NCBI RefSeq assembly: GCF_001648155.1
Contig: NZ_CP015199.1
Span: 3,977,001 to 4,041,000, forward strand
Reading direction: 5' to 3'
Source: Chryseobacterium glaciei
GTDB taxonomy: Bacteria > Bacteroidota > Bacteroidia > Flavobacteriales > Weeksellaceae
Length of the DNA stretch: 64,000 nt
A program made the position numbers and the translations under genes. Positions 42,458 through 51,075 of this stretch are shown one piece after another. A model generated the notes under the pieces. The model did no database searches. It was not told the origin of the DNA and was given only the letters and a program-made list of their open reading frames with translations. Numbering within the stretch: position 1 is the first letter of the stretch; every line of letters begins with the position of its first letter.

Positions 42458-43159
42458 TTAAAAGGCGGATAAATGTTTAATATCAATAAAATTCATGATC
42501 ATTAAAGACACAAAATCAAATAGAAAATGGCACATAATGATGATTTTAATATTCGAATATAATTTATAAAATACAGCAAAAACGATCCCGATAAAGAGAG
42601 GTCCTACAACCTGACCAATCGTTCCGTATGTACTGTGAAGAATTCCAAATAAAATAGCGGAGATCATAACTCCTAAAACCGGACTGTTGTATATTTTTTC
42701 AACTCTGGGCTGGATGTAACCTCGCATTAAAACCTCTTCTACAACGCCCGCAGTTAGACACGTAAAAATAATCAAAAAATAATTATTCTTAAAAATCGAT
42801 TGCAGCTGAATGAGTTTGTCGCTCATTTTTTCATGCGTAATAAGAAAGATTAACCCATTTAAAAGTGCGCCTCCAATCGCGCAAATAAAATAAAGACAAA
42901 GCACGGCACCAATATAAAAAGACATTGGATATTTTTTGTCTTTCCAAATCGTAATGGAGCTTTTCTCGATTAATTTACTGTAAAGAAAAATCAATAACAA
43001 AACGATCCAAATAACAATTCTGCTATTAAAAAACAGACCGGCTGTCATAGTTTTTGTCCCTGTAATTAAGCTCAAGAAAGGAAAAACATAAAGCATCACT
43101 AATGCAAGGAGCGCAAAAGTGAGAAGAATTCCTAAAGAATATTTTCCGTTAAAACTCAT
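42458..43159 (-). CDS. CPBP family intramembrane metalloprotease
   Basis: A 233-residue inner-membrane protein with about seven hydrophobic segments and the Abi/CPBP motifs: EEVLMRGYIQ (motif 1, glutamates and Arg), FGILHSTYG (motif 2, His) and HFLFDFVS (motif 3). The family includes CAAX-processing and bacteriocin self-immunity proteins. The substrate here is unknown. It lies inside a compact operon: 21 bases after the YrdC gene and 4 bases before yaaA. The link to bacteriocin peptides elsewhere in the window is not supported by position. Confidence 0.9.
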   Translation of the reverse strand: MSFNGKYSLGILLTFALLALVMLYVFPFLSLITGTKTMTAGLFFNSRIVIWIVLLLIFLYSKLIEKSSITIWKDKKYPMSFYIGAVLCLYFICAIGGALLNGLIFLITHEKMSDKLIQLQSIFKNNYFLIIFTCLTAGVVEEVLMRGYIQPRVEKIYNSPVLGVMISAILFGILHSTYGTIGQVVGPLFIGIVFAVFYKLYSNIKIIIMCHFLFDFVSLMIMNFIDIKHLSAF

Positions 43160-43180
43160 AAAATGATTGAGAAATTATAA

Positions 43181-43792
43181 TTAAATAATTCCTTTTCCTT
43201 GTCTGATCAGTTCAGGTTCTCCGGAAGTAAGGTCTACAATTGTTGAAGCTACGTTGTCTCCATATCCTGAATCAATGACAATATCAACCAGATGGTCATA
43301 TTTTTCGGCAATTAATTCGGGATCTGTAGAATATTCAATGATCTCGTCATCATCTTTTATGGAAGTTGAGGCAATCGGATGTCCTAATTTTTCAACAATA
43401 AGCTGTGGAATCGGGTGATCCGGCACACGAATACCGATTGTTTTGTGACCTTTATAAGCTAAAGGCACACTTTTGTTGGCATCCAAAATAAATGTGAAAG
43501 GACCTGGAAGATGGCTTTTTAAAAACCTGAAAACCGAAGTGTCAATAGGTCTCGTAAAATCTGAAAGATGGCTTAAATCATTACAAATAATAGAGAATTG
43601 AGCCTTCTCCAGTTTCATTTTTTTGATCTGAGCCAGTTTTTCCATGGCTTTTATATCAAAAATATTACAACCTAACGCATAAATAGTATCGGACGGATAA
43701 ATGATCAATCCGCCATTATTTAAACATTTAATTACCTCATTAATAAGATTTTCCTGAGGGTTTTCCGGGTAAATTCTTAGTATTTTTGCCAT
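43181..43792 (-). CDS. L-threonylcarbamoyladenylate synthase (Sua5/YrdC/YciO family)
   Basis: A 203-residue protein with the YrdC fold: GGLIIYPSDTIYALGCNIFD, the KKMKLEKAQFSIICNDLS lysine segment and FTFILDANKSVPLAYKGHKT. It makes threonylcarbamoyl-AMP from threonine, bicarbonate and ATP for t6A modification of tRNA. The longest frame starts at 43807; MAKILRIYPEN at 43792 is preferred because a minus-strand -7 element TATCTTTG (43804-43797) ends 5 bases before it, predicting a leaderless mRNA. It heads the operon YrdC, CPBP, yaaA, prmC. Lacking the C-terminal Sua5 domain, it could also be a YciO-type paralogue. Confidence 0.88.
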   Translation of the reverse strand: MAKILRIYPENPQENLINEVIKCLNNGGLIIYPSDTIYALGCNIFDIKAMEKLAQIKKMKLEKAQFSIICNDLSHLSDFTRPIDTSVFRFLKSHLPGPFTFILDANKSVPLAYKGHKTIGIRVPDHPIPQLIVEKLGHPIASTSIKDDDEIIEYSTDPELIAEKYDHLVDIVIDSGYGDNVASTIVDLTSGEPELIRQGKGII

Positions 43793-43796
43793 AGTA

Positions 43797-43804
43797 CAAA
43801 GATA
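43797..43804 (-). promoter_or_regulatory. -7 element of the YrdC operon
   Basis: TATCTTTG on the minus strand ends 5 bases from the ATG at 43792, so the transcript would be leaderless. Confidence 0.6.
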
Positions 43805-43874
43805 CAAATATTAAAATAGTTTTCATAAAACTCCTTTATTTAAAAGAAAAATTAGGATTTTAAGAAAATTTTCG

Positions 43875-43882
43875 TACATTTG
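43875..43882 (+). promoter_or_regulatory. -7 element of the initiator tRNA cluster
   Basis: TACATTTG, a perfect TAnnTTTG match, 12 bases before the first tRNA. No good -33 element is seen. Confidence 0.55.
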
Positions 43883-43893
43883 CAATCCAATAT

Positions 43894-43966
<73 letters not shown>

Positions 43967-44007
43967 CTAAGTTATAAGTGTTTTCGGTAAACACTCTAAA
44001 GATACAC
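43967..44007 (+). repeat. Inter-tRNA spacer 1 with hairpin
   Basis: A 41-base spacer. AGTGTTT (43977-43983) and AAACACT (43989-43995) form a 7-bp hairpin with loop TCGGT. The spacer is repeated after tRNA copies 2 and 3. Confidence 0.8.
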
Positions 44008-44080
<73 letters not shown>

Positions 44081-44121
44081 CTAAGTTATAAGTGTTTTCG
44101 GTAAACACTCTAAAGATACAC
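44081..44121 (+). repeat. Inter-tRNA spacer 2 with hairpin
   Basis: Identical to spacer 1; hairpin at 44091-44109. Confidence 0.8.
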
Positions 44122-44194
<73 letters not shown>

Positions 44195-44235
44195 CTAAGT
44201 TATAAGTGCTTTCGGTAAGCACTCTAAAGATACAC
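44195..44235 (+). repeat. Inter-tRNA spacer 3 with compensatory change in its hairpin
   Basis: It differs from spacers 1 and 2 at two positions only: the hairpin (44205-44223) reads AGTGCTT TCGGT AAGCACT, so a T-A pair has become C-G. The two changes preserve pairing. Confidence 0.85.
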
Positions 44236-44308
<73 letters not shown>

Positions 44309-44315
44309 CTAAATC

Positions 44316-44346
44316 AAGAGAATCACATTGTGGTTCTCTTTTTTTG
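44316..44346 (+). terminator. Terminator of the tRNA cluster
   Basis: An 11-bp stem, AAGAGAATCAC with GTGGTTCTCTT (one G-T pair), and seven T. Confidence 0.88.
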
Positions 44347-44444
44347 TTCAATCAATTCTAAATTCCACAAAATTATTTTCAAAACATTTTCTACAGTCTT
44401 TATGTATTGATTTTTTACGCATCTTTATGATAAAATTTAATAAA

Positions 44445-45017
44445 ATGGAAGCTGTCATTATTTCTGAGAGAAAAAAATCAGTGGTAACAGATATAATTCT
44501 TGTTACGATTTTCGGTTTAGTTCCATTATTTTTTTTTATTAAATGGTTAATATCATCGGATGATGTTGCTGGTAGCATTTGTATTAGCGTTTTGATAATA
44601 GCCATACTATTTTTCCCGATTGTTGTAATATCAGGCTACATCTGGGATGTAAAACAGAAAATAGTTTTATCTGAAGCCGGAATAAAATTATGCTACGGAA
44701 GAAATATTGTAGATATTTTACATGGTGAGGGTAGTTTCAGAATATTTCCTGATAATGAAATCCATTGGAATAAAATAACAGGCTTTGATATAAGTTCTGA
44801 AGAACGTCGGGAGGCGACTGAAGGTGGCGGTTATTCTACTACAATAAGGTATAGTCTCCTTATTAAAATCCAAAATCCAAAAGTGGTTGTATATAATGCT
44901 CAGGAGTTCAAGATAAATTACTCTACTATCAGGTTGGGGAAATTTAAGGAACCCCCTAATGAAATATTAGGAATTTGTGAACGGTTTCAAAAATCCATTC
45001 AAAATGAAAATCATTAA
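44445..45017 (+). CDS. Hypothetical membrane protein
   Basis: About 190 residues from MEAVIISERKKSVVTD. Two hydrophobic helices (IILVTIFGLVPLFFFIKWL and CISVLIIAILFFPIVVISGY) are followed by a 110-residue beta-rich cytosolic domain that could be PH-like. I do not recognise the family. The longest frame starts at 44328, inside the tRNA terminator, and would add an implausible N-terminus; the ATGs at 44427 and 44445 are both possible, and the later one is used here. It stands alone after the tRNA cluster and faces the convergent gene at 45071. Confidence 0.65.
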   Translation: MEAVIISERKKSVVTDIILVTIFGLVPLFFFIKWLISSDDVAGSICISVLIIAILFFPIVVISGYIWDVKQKIVLSEAGIKLCYGRNIVDILHGEGSFRIFPDNEIHWNKITGFDISSEERREATEGGGYSTTIRYSLLIKIQNPKVVVYNAQEFKINYSTIRLGKFKEPPNEILGICERFQKSIQNENH

Positions 45018-45043
45018 GTAACAATTTTATTAAATAAAAAAAA

Positions 45044-45064
45044 ATCCCACTTTAAAAGCGGGAT
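45044..45064. terminator. Terminator between convergent hypothetical genes
   Basis: ATCCCAC pairs with GCGGGAT (one G-T pair), with the T run on the minus strand. It ends the gene at 45071 and may also serve the plus-strand gene. Confidence 0.75.
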
Positions 45065-45070
45065 CATGTA

Positions 45071-45652
45071 TTATTGAGCTATTGTAGCGTAAGGACTTAA
45101 TTTGTAGTCTTCAGCATTGGTTTGATCCATAAAATCTTTTTTCTGCATTCCTTTCATTCTTCCTGCAGCATCACTTGCATTGAAATAAGCTTCACTTAGT
45201 TTAGTTGCCATTTCAGCAGGGTTAAAATCTATTTTAGTATCACCTTCTACACCCAGATATCCGTTCTTTTTAGTAAGGTAAGTGATGTAATTTTTATAGT
45301 TGATCATGGTATCTCTGAACATTCTGTTATGGTACTCCAGACATTTTTTAGATTTTTTATTTGAATTGTTTAGAATACAGCTAGACATATTTCCTCTGTA
45401 CAAACGCCATTCCTGCTCTACTTTTGCATATTCTTTTCCTAAAGCGGTCTTTCCGTTAATAAGGATATTGTTGTCGCCTTCTTTAGTCGCGATTGTCTGC
45501 AAATGTCCTATAACAAGAGGAACTGTTTTTTCAATTTTTGCTTTAGTTTCTTTTAAAGTCCCAAAATCTGCTGCAGGAGAGTTTTTCTTTTGAGCAGTCG
45601 TTACATTAAAAATAAGTAGTAATAGTACAATCAATAAATTATATCTTTTCAT
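45071..45652 (-). CDS. Hypothetical secreted protein
   Basis: A 193-residue protein with a signal peptide (LLLIFNVTTAQ). The mature part is mostly helical, with AKIEKTVPLVIGHLQTIATKE, a two-Cys segment SSCILNNSNKKSKKCLEYHN and YKNYITYLTKKNGYLGVEG. The two Cys may form a disulfide. I cannot assign it to a family. It is transcribed alone and its 3' end shares a terminator with the preceding plus-strand gene. Confidence 0.7.
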   Translation of the reverse strand: MKRYNLLIVLLLLIFNVTTAQKKNSPAADFGTLKETKAKIEKTVPLVIGHLQTIATKEGDNNILINGKTALGKEYAKVEQEWRLYRGNMSSCILNNSNKKSKKCLEYHNRMFRDTMINYKNYITYLTKKNGYLGVEGDTKIDFNPAEMATKLSEAYFNASDAAGRMKGMQKKDFMDQTNAEDYKLSPYATIAQ

Positions 45653-45874
45653 GAGAAATTTTTAAAGCACTAAAATAAATATATTTTCTCAGTTTAAACA
45701 AATAGATTTTAATTTTATTTAATAAAAATTAACAAGTTTTAAGAATTTATGTTCTAATCCTAAATTTTACTGCCGATTAATGAGGTAATAAATTCGATCA
45801 ATTAAAAATTTAACATATTTTAATAAAATTTATTTAATTGATTTTCAGAACTTTATATTAATTAATCTTTTATC

Positions 45875-45888
45875 ACTAAGAAAATAGT
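45875..45888. promoter_or_regulatory. BlaI-type operator, left copy
   Basis: ACTAAGAAAATAGT, a near palindrome (ACTA N6 TAGT). Its end touches the -33 element TTG of the BlaI promoter. It matches the right copy, reversed, at 13 of 14 positions. Confidence 0.65.
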
Positions 45889-45917
45889 TGTTGGAGTGGA
45901 ATTTATTTCTACATTTG
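45888..45917 (+). promoter_or_regulatory. Promoter of the BlaI-M56 operon
   Basis: TTG (45888-45890), a 19-base spacer and TACATTTG (45910-45917), a perfect -7 element. Transcription should start near 45923, inside the right operator copy, leaving a leader of about 56 bases. Confidence 0.75.
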
Positions 45918-45921
45918 TATA

Positions 45922-45935
45922 ACTAATTTCTTAGT
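45922..45935. promoter_or_regulatory. BlaI-type operator, right copy
   Basis: ACTAATTTCTTAGT, a palindrome of ACTAA and TTAGT around 4 bases, at the predicted transcription start. With flanking bases it forms a 13-bp perfect inverted repeat (TTTCTTAGTGATA) with 45871-45883. Confidence 0.65.
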
Positions 45936-45978
45936 GATATAGAATTTTGATACAATTTTATATCATATTTAATGATAA

Positions 45979-46356
45979 ATGAAACAGGATATGATAATTC
46001 AGACGTTAACAAAGGCAGAAGAGCAGGTAATGCAGTATTTATGGAAACTCGAAAAAGGATTCTTAAAAGATGTCCTTGATCTTTTTCCGGAGCCAAAACC
46101 GCATACCAATACTGTTTCAACTATTTTAAAAGTGTTGAAAGACAAAGAGTTCGTAGACTACAGGGTTTACGGAAGACAGCATGAATATTTCCCGTTGATC
46201 TCAAAAGAGCAGTATTCGGGGAAGACCATGAAGAGCCTTGTGAAAAACTATTTTAAAGGTTCTTATAAAAGTGCCGTTTCATTTCTTGTAGAAAAAAATG
46301 AAATGACCGTTGAAGATCTTGAAATTTTATTAAACGAACTCAAAAAGAAAGACTAG
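45979..46356 (+). CDS. BlaI/MecI/CopY family transcriptional repressor
   Basis: A 125-residue winged-helix repressor. The N-terminal HTH region is TKAEEQVMQYLWKLEKGFLK with KPHTNTVSTILKVLKDKEFV as the recognition part, and a C-terminal dimerisation helix ends in EILLNELKKKD. BlaI-type repressors bind palindromic operators and are inactivated by cleavage when the partner M56 sensor protease is triggered. The M56 gene begins 2 bases after this stop. The promoter upstream is flanked by two palindromes, which predicts autorepression. A possible second start is the Met at residue 5. Confidence 0.92.
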   Translation: MKQDMIIQTLTKAEEQVMQYLWKLEKGFLKDVLDLFPEPKPHTNTVSTILKVLKDKEFVDYRVYGRQHEYFPLISKEQYSGKTMKSLVKNYFKGSYKSAVSFLVEKNEMTVEDLEILLNELKKKD

Positions 46357-46358
46357 CT

Positions 46359-48245
46359 ATGGAAGCAATACTTCTATACTTTGTAAAAGTAATTTTATCT
46401 TCTGGTGTAATGTTTTTGTATTATCAGTTGTCTTTAAAAGACAAGACATTTCATCATTATAACAGATTTTATTTACTGTCTGCAATATTGATATCACTAT
46501 TATTACCGTTGATCACGGTGGATGATTTTACGATAGAGGTAAATAATGATGTTTATAGCTTGCTGGATAAGATACAGAATTTTAATACAACCAAAAACAT
46601 AGAAAATGACCACACTTATTTTAGAATTATTTTTTCAGCTTTGGGATTGGTTTCTCTCTATTTTTTAGGAAGATTCATTTACGGAATCTTTAGAATACAA
46701 CAGCTTAAAAGCCAATTTCAAAAAGAAAGTTTTGATGGTATCAATTTTTACCATACAAACCTCACCGAAGCTCCGTTCTCTTACTTTAAAAACCTGTTCT
46801 GGAAGAATACAATTATATTGAATTCAGACATCGGAAAACAGATTTTAAAGCACGAAATGGTGCATATTGAGCAGAAACACTCATTCGATAAAATTTTTAT
46901 TGAAGTGATTACTTCCGTTTTCTGGTTCAATCCATTTTTTCATATCATTAAAAAAGAAATAAGTTTAATTCACGAGTATCTGGCTGATAAAAAGGCCGTA
47001 AAACAATCGGACACAAAAGCATTTGCGCAGATGCTTTTAGCAAGTCACTTTTCCGGAACACAGTTACCTGCAACCAGTCCGTTTCTAAGTTCAAATCTAA
47101 AAAAACGACTCAAAATGTTACAAAAACCTAAAACCAAATTCGGATATGCGCGAAGAATCTTTGCATTGCCGGTTTTATTTTCAGTGGCTTTTGCCTATAT
47201 GGTAAATGCTAAAAATAAAGAGATTAAAGAAACAAATATTGCGATTCAGGAAGCTGTTTCTCAAATAAAAAAAGACACGATAAGACCAGAAAAAAGCAAA
47301 GATATAATTGTTGCTTCCAAAGGATATAAAAAATCTGATGACGAGAAAAAAATCGCCGATCTCAGTAAAAAAATACAGGAAAAAAGTAAAGCTTTAAAAG
47401 AATTAAAACCTGAAAGCAAAGAATTTCAAAAACATGTTGACGAATTGGGAGAACTTTCTTCTGAAATAGGCAAAATTGCAAGTTCGGATAATTTTCAGAA
47501 AACAATATTGGCCTACAGAATGGATGGTTCTGAAATGAAAAATATTAATGATTTTTTCAAATCAGACGAATGGAAAAATAAAGTAAAAGAGCTTAAAAGC
47601 ATGAACATTGAAATGCCGGAAATGCCCGAAATGAATTTTAACTTTCCTGACGTTCCGCCATTTCCAAAAGCTCCAAAAGCTCCAAATGCTCCGGATGCAC
47701 CAAACGCTCCAAGTTCACCGAATGTATCAAAGGCAAGACTTTATAAATTTAGTGATCGACAAGACATGAAATGGAGCCCTGAAGCTGATATGACCTTTGC
47801 TGAAAGAGCTAAAGAATCTGCATCAACAGCCAAAAAAAGAGCTGAACTCGACAGAAAAAGAGCAAAACTTGAAGAAAAAAGAGCGAAGCTAGAAGGAGAG
47901 AGAGCAAAACTTGATGTAGAAAGAAGAGTCTTGGAAGGGAAAAATGGAAGAGTTTACATTCAGAGTAATAGCTTTAGTAATATTCCGAATGACAAAATGT
48001 TGAGAATCAATGCTCAGACTATGAGAATGAATAAAGGCCAAAACGATAGTTTTACAATAACAACTACTGGATCTGGAAGTGTAGTTGGTGATACTGGAGA
48101 CATGAAGATTTTTATTGATGGTAAACCTTCTACAAAACAAGATATGGAAGCTTTAAAACCAAATGAAATTTCTTCAATGAATATCATGAAAAACTCAAAT
48201 AACGGAAAAACAGAAGGCAGCATACAAATTCAGACCAAAAAATAA
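46359..48245 (+). CDS. M56 family (BlaR1-like) membrane metallopeptidase with low-complexity and plug-like tail
   Basis: A 628-residue sensor protease. About four membrane helices surround the zinc motif HEMVH, with the further Glu ligand in HEYLADKKAVK. Another helix near residue 270 leads to the extracytoplasmic part, which in place of a penicillin-binding domain has a helical region, a Pro/Ala/Asn-rich repeat (KAPKAPNAPDAPNAP), a charged RAKLEEKRAKLEGERAKLDVER coiled coil, and an end IFIDGKPSTKQDMEALKPNE, ISSMNIMKNSN that resembles the TonB-receptor plug motif. It should cleave the BlaI repressor on sensing an envelope signal; the signal is unlikely to be a beta-lactam. Forms an operon with BlaI and probably the first GLPGLI gene. 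Confidence 0.88.
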   Translation: MEAILLYFVKVILSSGVMFLYYQLSLKDKTFHHYNRFYLLSAILISLLLPLITVDDFTIEVNNDVYSLLDKIQNFNTTKNIENDHTYFRIIFSALGLVSLYFLGRFIYGIFRIQQLKSQFQKESFDGINFYHTNLTEAPFSYFKNLFWKNTIILNSDIGKQILKHEMVHIEQKHSFDKIFIEVITSVFWFNPFFHIIKKEISLIHEYLADKKAVKQSDTKAFAQMLLASHFSGTQLPATSPFLSSNLKKRLKMLQKPKTKFGYARRIFALPVLFSVAFAYMVNAKNKEIKETNIAIQEAVSQIKKDTIRPEKSKDIIVASKGYKKSDDEKKIADLSKKIQEKSKALKELKPESKEFQKHVDELGELSSEIGKIASSDNFQKTILAYRMDGSEMKNINDFFKSDEWKNKVKELKSMNIEMPEMPEMNFNFPDVPPFPKAPKAPNAPDAPNAPSSPNVSKARLYKFSDRQDMKWSPEADMTFAERAKESASTAKKRAELDRKRAKLEEKRAKLEGERAKLDVERRVLEGKNGRVYIQSNSFSNIPNDKMLRINAQTMRMNKGQNDSFTITTTGSGSVVGDTGDMKIFIDGKPSTKQDMEALKPNEISSMNIMKNSNNGKTEGSIQIQTKK

Positions 48246-48304
48246 AGTTCAATAAGCTTTGTTGATATTTAAATTGGCAAAGCTTTTTATTTAATACCAT
48301 AAAT

Positions 48305-49192
48305 ATGAAAAAAAATATAGTATTCTTTCTGCTTGTAAGCATATTTGCCAATGCACAGATCAACCGATTTTATTATGATTACAAATATATTTCAGATTCC
48401 ACCAATAAAGCGGAAGTGAAAAGTGATATAATGCTTTTAGACATTGATAAAAATGGGTCAAAATATTATAGTCGCGAAAAATTTGTCTCTGATTCTATCT
48501 CAAAAGCTGATCTTGCAAAACAGTTGAAAGGCGGATTGGGCGGAAGCATTAACATCAAAAAAAATATAAAACCGGGAACAATTTTCGCAACCGTTACAAA
48601 AGCTTATCCCGATTATAAAGTATCACTTTCAGAAAAAATAGGACAAACAATCTATAAAGTTGTAGAAGACCAAAAGCCCGAATGGAAAATTCTTCCTGAA
48701 AAACAAAAAATAGGGGAATACAATACTCAGAAAGCGACAACAACTTTTGGAGGAAGACAATGGGTAGCATGGTTCAGTGCAGATATTCCTTTTCAGGATG
48801 GGCCATATAAATTTTACGGATTACCGGGACTGATTGTTAAATTAGAAGATAAAACGGGTTCACATATAATGACTTTAATTGGTAATAAAAAAACAGAGGC
48901 AAGTACAGAAGAGGAACTTCAATTACCGGGTGTTACAATGATTGGTTTGGGTGGTAAAGATATTGAGGTAACTAAAAAGCAATTTAAAAAAGCCTGGAAA
49001 GATTATCAGACAGATCCGACAAAAGATATGAAGCAGTCAATGAGTACTCTTCCCGCTGGTGCTGTGGTAAAAATGAGAAATCAGGATGGAAAAGATATTG
49101 GTGTGAACGAGATGTACAGGAATATTGAGAAAAGAGCAAAAGAAGAAATACAGAAAAATAATAACAAAATAGAACCTGATTTATACAAATAA
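48305..49192 (+). CDS. GLPGLI family protein
   Basis: A 295-residue exported protein with signal peptide ending ANAQ. It has the family motif YKFYGLPGLIVKLEDKTGSH, preceded by GRQWVAWFSADIPFQDGP. GLPGLI proteins are common in Flavobacteriia, have no known activity, and are probably periplasmic or surface. It follows the M56 gene by 59 bases without a clear terminator, so it is likely in the same operon. A paralogue lies downstream at 49487, and the two share the order of strands over most of their length. Confidence 0.88.
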   Translation: MKKNIVFFLLVSIFANAQINRFYYDYKYISDSTNKAEVKSDIMLLDIDKNGSKYYSREKFVSDSISKADLAKQLKGGLGGSINIKKNIKPGTIFATVTKAYPDYKVSLSEKIGQTIYKVVEDQKPEWKILPEKQKIGEYNTQKATTTFGGRQWVAWFSADIPFQDGPYKFYGLPGLIVKLEDKTGSHIMTLIGNKKTEASTEEELQLPGVTMIGLGGKDIEVTKKQFKKAWKDYQTDPTKDMKQSMSTLPAGAVVKMRNQDGKDIGVNEMYRNIEKRAKEEIQKNNNKIEPDLYK

Positions 49193-49213
49193 TCAGCCTA
49201 TTTTAACATAACT

Positions 49214-49246
49214 AAAAATCCCGAAACTCAGTTTCGGGATTTTTTA
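49214..49246 (+). terminator. Terminator of the BlaI-M56-GLPGLI operon
   Basis: A 13-bp perfect stem (AAAATCCCGAAAC) with a 3-base loop and a T run, 22 bases after the stop. Confidence 0.9.
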
Positions 49247-49486
49247 TTTTCTTTCATTAAAAAAATAAAAACGTTAGAATGGTTAATGAAAATGGTGAAA
49301 AATTATGTATAAATAAAGAAGTTAGAAATCAGAAAAAAGAAGTCAATTAAGAAAATTTTAGAAATAATAAATTCTTAGAATTAGATTTACTAAAATAAAG
49401 ATAGCAAGTGTAGATTAGTTTTAGCATTTTTTTCGTTTACTAATATTGAGGATATATTTTTTATACTTTAGTGAAAATTACAACAG

Positions 49487-50335
49487 ATGAAAAAATTGAT
49501 GATTGCTTTTATTACACTTTTGGGGATACTTACTTGTGCTCAGAATCAGCGTTTTATCTATGAATATAAATTTGTAAAAGATTCTACTGAAAAAGATAAG
49601 GCTGAGACGGAGTTAATGTATCTGGACGTTACAAAAAAGGGTTCCAAATTCTACAGTATAGACACAAGGGCCACAGATTCTTTATCAATGGGAGAAGCTA
49701 AAGAAATGTCCGGAATGCAAATGGCAACAGCCATGAAAGGGCAGATTTCCTTTATTGTAGAAAAGTCTTATCCAAGCTATCAAACGATATTTTTCGACAG
49801 ACTTGATAATGATATTAATAAATATAAAGTCATTGATACCAGAAAATTAAATTGGAAAATTTTACCAGATAAAGAAAAAATAGGTGAGTTTACAGCACAA
49901 AAAGCTACATTGGATTTTGCTGGAAGATTATGGACAGCTTGGTTCGTTTCTACTATTCCGATTCAGGACGGACCGTATAAATTTAAAGGATTACCGGGAC
50001 TTATTGTGAAGATCACCGACAAAACAAATTCTCATATTTTTGAATTGAAAGGAATAGAAAAACTCAAAGAAAACGAAGTTTGGACTACAGAAGTTGGCAA
50101 TCAATTTGAAAGAATAATCTCTGTTGATCTTAAAAAATACCGCAAACTCTTTATTGAAGATAGAAAAAATCCAGATAAAATGCTTTCGTTGCCATCTTCG
50201 GAAGGAATGACAGTAATGTTGGGGGATAACGGCGAGCCGATGAACCGCAATGAACAAATTAAAGAACTGGAAAAAATGTCCAAAGAAAGAAACGCAAAAG
50301 ACAATAACGTTCTTGAACTAGATTTATTGAAATAA
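49487..50335 (+). CDS. GLPGLI family protein, second copy
   Basis: A 282-residue exported protein with signal peptide (LLGILTCAQ) and the motif YKFKGLPGLIVKITDKTNSH, a paralogue of the protein at 48305 sharing GR.W.AWF...IP.QDGPYKF and many strands before it. It is separated from the first copy by a strong terminator and a 294-base AT-rich gap, so it has its own promoter. Role unknown. Confidence 0.88.
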   Translation: MKKLMIAFITLLGILTCAQNQRFIYEYKFVKDSTEKDKAETELMYLDVTKKGSKFYSIDTRATDSLSMGEAKEMSGMQMATAMKGQISFIVEKSYPSYQTIFFDRLDNDINKYKVIDTRKLNWKILPDKEKIGEFTAQKATLDFAGRLWTAWFVSTIPIQDGPYKFKGLPGLIVKITDKTNSHIFELKGIEKLKENEVWTTEVGNQFERIISVDLKKYRKLFIEDRKNPDKMLSLPSSEGMTVMLGDNGEPMNRNEQIKELEKMSKERNAKDNNVLELDLLK

Positions 50336-50339
50336 AAAC

Positions 50340-50371
50340 AAACCCCTGAAAAGTAATTTTCAAGGGTTTTA
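50340..50371. terminator. Bidirectional terminator
   Basis: A stem of about 12 bp (AAACCCCTGAAAA with TTTTCAAGGGTTT, one mismatch) between convergent GLPGLI and aldolase genes. Confidence 0.8.
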
Positions 50372-50392
50372 TATTTTAAAGTAAGCTTAATA

Positions 50393-51046
50393 TTAAGCTA
50401 ATTTCTGAGAATCTGCAATAAACTGAGCCAATCCGCTGTCTGTTAATGGGTGTCTCAACAAACTCAAGATCGGAGGAAGTGGAGAAGTAATAACATCAGC
50501 ACCGATTTTAGCACAGTCAATAATGTGCATTTGGTGACGGATAGATGCTGCTAAAATTTCAGTGTCATACATATAGTTATCAAAAATTAATCTGATTTCT
50601 TGGATTAAGTTTAATCCGTCTGTAGAAATGTCATCTAATCTACCTAAGAAAGGAGAAACGTAAGTTGCACCCGCTTTTGCAGCTAAAAGAGCCTGTCCAG
50701 CAGAGAAAATCAACGTACAGTTAGTTTTGATTCCTTTATCAGAAAAATATTTTAAAGCTTTGATACCGTCTTTGATCATTGGAATTTTCACAACGATATT
50801 CGGGTGGATTGCAGCCAATTCATCACCTTCTTTGATCATTTCTTCGTAAGTTGTAGAAAGAACTTCAGCAGAAATATCTCCGTCTACGATCTCGCAAATT
50901 GCTTTATAATGATTTTTGATAGCCTCAGCTCCCTGAATTCCTTCTTTAGCCATTAAAGACGGGTTAGTTGTTACCCCATCTAAAATTCCAAGGTCTTTAG
51001 CTTCTCTAATTTGCTCTAAATTGGCAGTGTCAATAAAAAATTTCAT
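50393..51046 (-). CDS. fsa: Fructose-6-phosphate aldolase / small transaldolase (TalC-MipB type)
   Basis: A 217-residue class I aldolase of the transaldolase subfamily. The Schiff-base Lys is K87 in [32 protein letters not shown] and [14 protein letters not shown] are the family's opening, and [22 protein letters not shown] follows. These enzymes either cleave fructose 6-phosphate to dihydroxyacetone and glyceraldehyde 3-phosphate or act as transaldolase; sequence alone does not separate the two with certainty. Cytosolic. A minus-strand -7 element TATCTTTG (51075-51068) lies 21 bases upstream. Confidence 0.9.
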   Translation of the reverse strand: MKFFIDTANLEQIREAKDLGILDGVTTNPSLMAKEGIQGAEAIKNHYKAICEIVDGDISAEVLSTTYEEMIKEGDELAAIHPNIVVKIPMIKDGIKALKYFSDKGIKTNCTLIFSAGQALLAAKAGATYVSPFLGRLDDISTDGLNLIQEIRLIFDNYMYDTEILAASIRHQMHIIDCAKIGADVITSPLPPILSLLRHPLTDSGLAQFIADSQKLA

Positions 51047-51067
51047 TTGTTTAAAGATTTATTTATA

Positions 51068-51075
51068 CAAAGATA
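51068..51075 (-). promoter_or_regulatory. -7 element of the aldolase gene
   Basis: TATCTTTG on the minus strand, 21 bases before the ATG. Confidence 0.5.

Larger units (their letters stand above)
45653..45978. other. 326-bp divergent region upstream of the BlaI gene
   Basis: AT-rich. The right-hand part holds a good promoter (45888-45917) flanked by two copies of a 14-bp operator-like site. I see nothing in the left-hand 200 bases beyond AT-rich DNA. Confidence 0.6.

Noticed and set aside
42458..43159. CPBP protease as the immunity or processing partner of the leader peptides
   Set aside because: It lies about 19 kb away, inside a housekeeping operon; no link beyond family association.
45653..45870. 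A small RNA or small ORF in the AT-rich left part of the BlaI upstream region
   Set aside because: No hairpin with a T run and no plausible frame.
46359..48245. A beta-lactam resistance system (BlaI/BlaR1)
   Set aside because: No beta-lactamase is near and the sensor lacks a penicillin-binding domain with SxxK.
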